A stretch of DNA of 6,010 nucleotides from Nitrospirae bacterium RBG_19FT_COMBO_42_15 (GTDB taxonomy: Bacteria; Nitrospirota; CAKKRA01; 9FT-COMBO-42-15): contig MHEL01000051.1 of assembly GCA_001803815.1 (NCBI GenBank), positions 4,591 through 10,600 of the forward strand, given 5' to 3'. The position numbers were made by a program, and so were the translations under genes. Every line of letters starts with the position of its first letter. Within the stretch, counting starts at the first letter, position 1. Positions 5,038 through 6,010 of this stretch are shown here, one piece after another. The notes under the pieces are model-generated. The model ran no database searches. It worked only from the letters and a program-made list of their open reading frames with translations, and had not been told where the DNA came from.

Positions 5038-5472
5038 TTACTCCTTTTTTAAAATATTTATTACAAAATCTGCTGGATTTTGTAATTTTATAGGTCCATT
5101 ATATCTCTTTAAAATTTTATCATCGCAGGTTAAAAAGCAATCAACCTTTAGCTCTTCTGCGCAGGCTAAGTGTAAAGCGTCAAGACCTTTTATTTGTTCT
5201 TTTTCTATCTCCTGCGCTCGCAACAGGAGGCTTTTATTAATTGGTTGAATATGTTTAGCTTTTTGAAGGCATAAGCTTACAAATGCCTGCCTTTCTTCAT
5301 AAGGGTTGCTATTATTTTCAAATAATACTGCATCTGATGAAACTAACTCAATAGCCCCAGATTCAATAAGCATAAAAACTATTAGCATGGAAGACGATTC
5401 CATGTAAATCCTTGGCTGGGATTGATCGTCAAATATTCTGTTTAGGGCGCTGGTGTCAATATAGACTTTCAT
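5038..5472 (-). CDS. PIN-domain ribonuclease, VapC-like toxin
   Basis: A 144-residue single-domain protein. The acidic residues of a PIN metal site are present: Asp6 (VYIDTS), Glu52 (DAVLFENN), Asp98 (GLDALHLA) and Asp117/118 (FLTCDDKIL). The opening MKVYIDTSALNRIFDDQSQ and the ending NPADFVINIL resemble a widespread VapC-related subgroup. By family knowledge these are Mg2+-dependent endoribonucleases that cleave tRNA or other structured RNA and are held in check by a cognate antitoxin. The frame can be extended by one TTG codon to 5475, but ATG 5472 is the natural start. There is no clear Shine-Dalgarno site, which may keep expression low. A small partner gene follows six bases after the stop. 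Its promoter region is very AT-rich and carries phased repeats. Confidence 0.85.
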   Translation of the reverse strand: MKVYIDTSALNRIFDDQSQPRIYMESSSMLIVFMLIESGAIELVSSDAVLFENNSNPYEERQAFVSLCLQKAKHIQPINKSLLLRAQEIEKEQIKGLDALHLACAEELKVDCFLTCDDKILKRYNGPIKLQNPADFVINILKKE

Positions 5473-5473
5473 C

Positions 5474-5542
5474 AATTATATTAGACAGCATTATCTTCTT
5501 GTAAATTATATTACGATTTCTATTACAGTCTAATTAATTATA
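5474..5542 (-). promoter_or_regulatory. AT-rich promoter and possible operator of the PIN operon
   Basis: Two perfect TATAAT boxes occur on the minus strand, at 5505-5510 and 5475-5480. The outer one could start transcription near 5498, about 26 bases before the ATG. Only poor -35 matches are visible. The ten-base word AATTATATTA (plus strand) occurs at 5474-5483 and 5504-5513, and AATTATA again at 5536-5542, so the copies are 30 and 32 bases apart, about three helical turns. Such phasing would suit binding of an autoregulator to one face of the DNA; this is inference. Confidence 0.4.
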
Positions 5543-5647
5543 TATCTTTTCATTTATTAAAACAATATTTTTCTCCATATTTTTTTAATTTTAAAGAAGG
5601 TGGCCGCTTTACTTTTACTTACTAATCATACAAAGGAGAGGGAATTA

Positions 5648-5683
5648 ATGGCCATGTTTGCACTCTTTACAAAAATGATATAG
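5648..5683 (+). CDS. 11-residue frame with strong ribosome site, possibly a truncated gene start
   Basis: AAAGGAGAGGG (5633-5643) precedes an ATG that opens MAMFALFTKMI and then meets a TAG. The stop lies inside the 34-bp promoter repeat, whose left boundary falls at the sixth codon. A good start signal followed at once by a repeat suggests that the repeat or a rearrangement cut off a former gene. A leader peptide is less likely because the TerB-like promoter lies within and behind this frame. Confidence 0.25.
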   Translation: MAMFALFTKMI

Positions 5684-5696
5684 TAGTTTACAATAG
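5663..5696 (+). repeat. 34-bp promoter repeat, copy 2
   Basis: Second copy of the element at 1953-1986, with one mismatch in 34 bases and in the same orientation relative to its downstream gene. Confidence 0.85.
5666..5694 (+). promoter_or_regulatory. Strong sigma70-type promoter for the TerB-like gene
   Basis: TTTACA (5666-5671), a 17-base spacer and TACAAT (5689-5694). Transcription should begin near 5701, leaving a leader of about 35 bases. The boxes are the same as those of the SEL1-protease gene. Confidence 0.7.
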
Positions 5697-5735
5697 ATTT
5701 TGGTGTGTCAACCTCCAAGAAGGAACTAAACAACC

Positions 5736-6010
5736 ATGCTTAATAAAATAGATTCCTTTTTTTCCAAATACCTTTCTAAAAAAACCAGCAAGACGCAAAT
5801 GCCTCATGCTATCAATGTGGCGACATGCGCTGTCTTGCTGGAGATTGCAAAGATTGATGGGGAGTTTACTGATGAGGAGCAGAAGATTATAAACAGCATA
5901 TTAAAGAAAAATTTCTCATTAACAGATGAGGAGGTAAAGGAACTCGTTAAACTTACCAATGAAGAGTTAAAACAGAGCAGCGACCTTTGGCAGTTTACAA
6001 ATACTATTAA
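5736..6010 (+). CDS. TerB-like (tellurite resistance family) protein, N-terminal part
   Basis: Partial gene, open through the right edge; 91 residues are visible. A basic N-terminal stretch (1-23) precedes a helical domain with ATCAVLLEIAKIDGEF (29-44), TDEEQKIINSILKKNFSLTDEE (45-66) and SDLWQFTN (82-89). The acidic D-G-E-F-T-D-E-E turn is typical of TerB-like domains, where such residues can bind metal. By family knowledge this corresponds to the COG4103-type group of unknown function, named after tellurite resistance but not shown to confer it. No other ter genes are visible. AAGGA (5720-5724) lies 11 bases before the ATG, a little far but acceptable. The gene is driven by copy 2 of the promoter repeat and is divergent from the PIN operon. 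Confidence 0.75.
   Translation, partial: MLNKIDSFFSKYLSKKTSKTQMPHAINVATCAVLLEIAKIDGEFTDEEQKIINSILKKNFSLTDEEVKELVKLTNEELKQSSDLWQFTNTI

Noticed and set aside
4726..5248. Two plus-strand frames of 108 and 106 residues
   Set aside because: They are antisense to the PIN nuclease and its partner, which have a clear domain and proper ribosome site respectively.

Overview
The window looks like an AT-leaning (roughly 40% GC) Gram-negative chromosome. A lipoprotein-type signal on an HtrA-like protease points to a diderm cell. Two dispersed hairpin elements, one beginning GTCATTCCCG and one beginning GTCATTGCGAG, are of kinds I associate with Nitrospirota and Desulfobacterota-like genomes. That placement is a recollection, not a search result. 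The layout mixes one housekeeping-type transporter with accessory genes, small broken frames, dispersed repeats and a toxin-antitoxin-like pair.

Left edge (1-1166): the N-terminal 223 residues of a minus-strand NCS2-type xanthine/uracil permease run off the left edge, with a recognisable extended -10 promoter. Behind it are about 490 bases without a convincing gene, holding three repeat copies, an imperfect inverted repeat and a C-rich tract that could form a G-quadruplex on the minus strand.

Plus-strand accessory cluster (1167-1883): a 15-codon frame with an excellent Shine-Dalgarno site overlaps the start of a DUF2442 protein. It may be the stump of the DUF4160 gene that often precedes DUF2442. 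The DUF2442 gene runs into an attC-like sequence, and a cysteine-rich YkgJ-type protein begins directly behind it, an arrangement like an integron cassette junction.

Centre (1953-4717): a strong sigma70-type promoter drives a predicted lipoprotein with eight SEL1 repeats fused to an HtrA/trypsin-like protease that keeps its His-Asp-Ser triad. The protease-encoding part is locally far more GC-rich than its surroundings. Next comes a 253-residue protein that I read, with reservations, as a divergent HipA/PI-kinase-like protein.

Right part (4755-6010): on the minus strand a VapC-like PIN nuclease and a small partner gene form a tight operon in toxin-first order. The partner may be cut short by a one-base slip in an A7 run. 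On the plus strand a TerB-like protein runs off the right edge. Its promoter is a 34-bp sequence matching the promoter of the SEL1-protease gene at 33 of 34 bases, which is the clearest hint that two unrelated genes here share regulation or a mobile promoter cassette.
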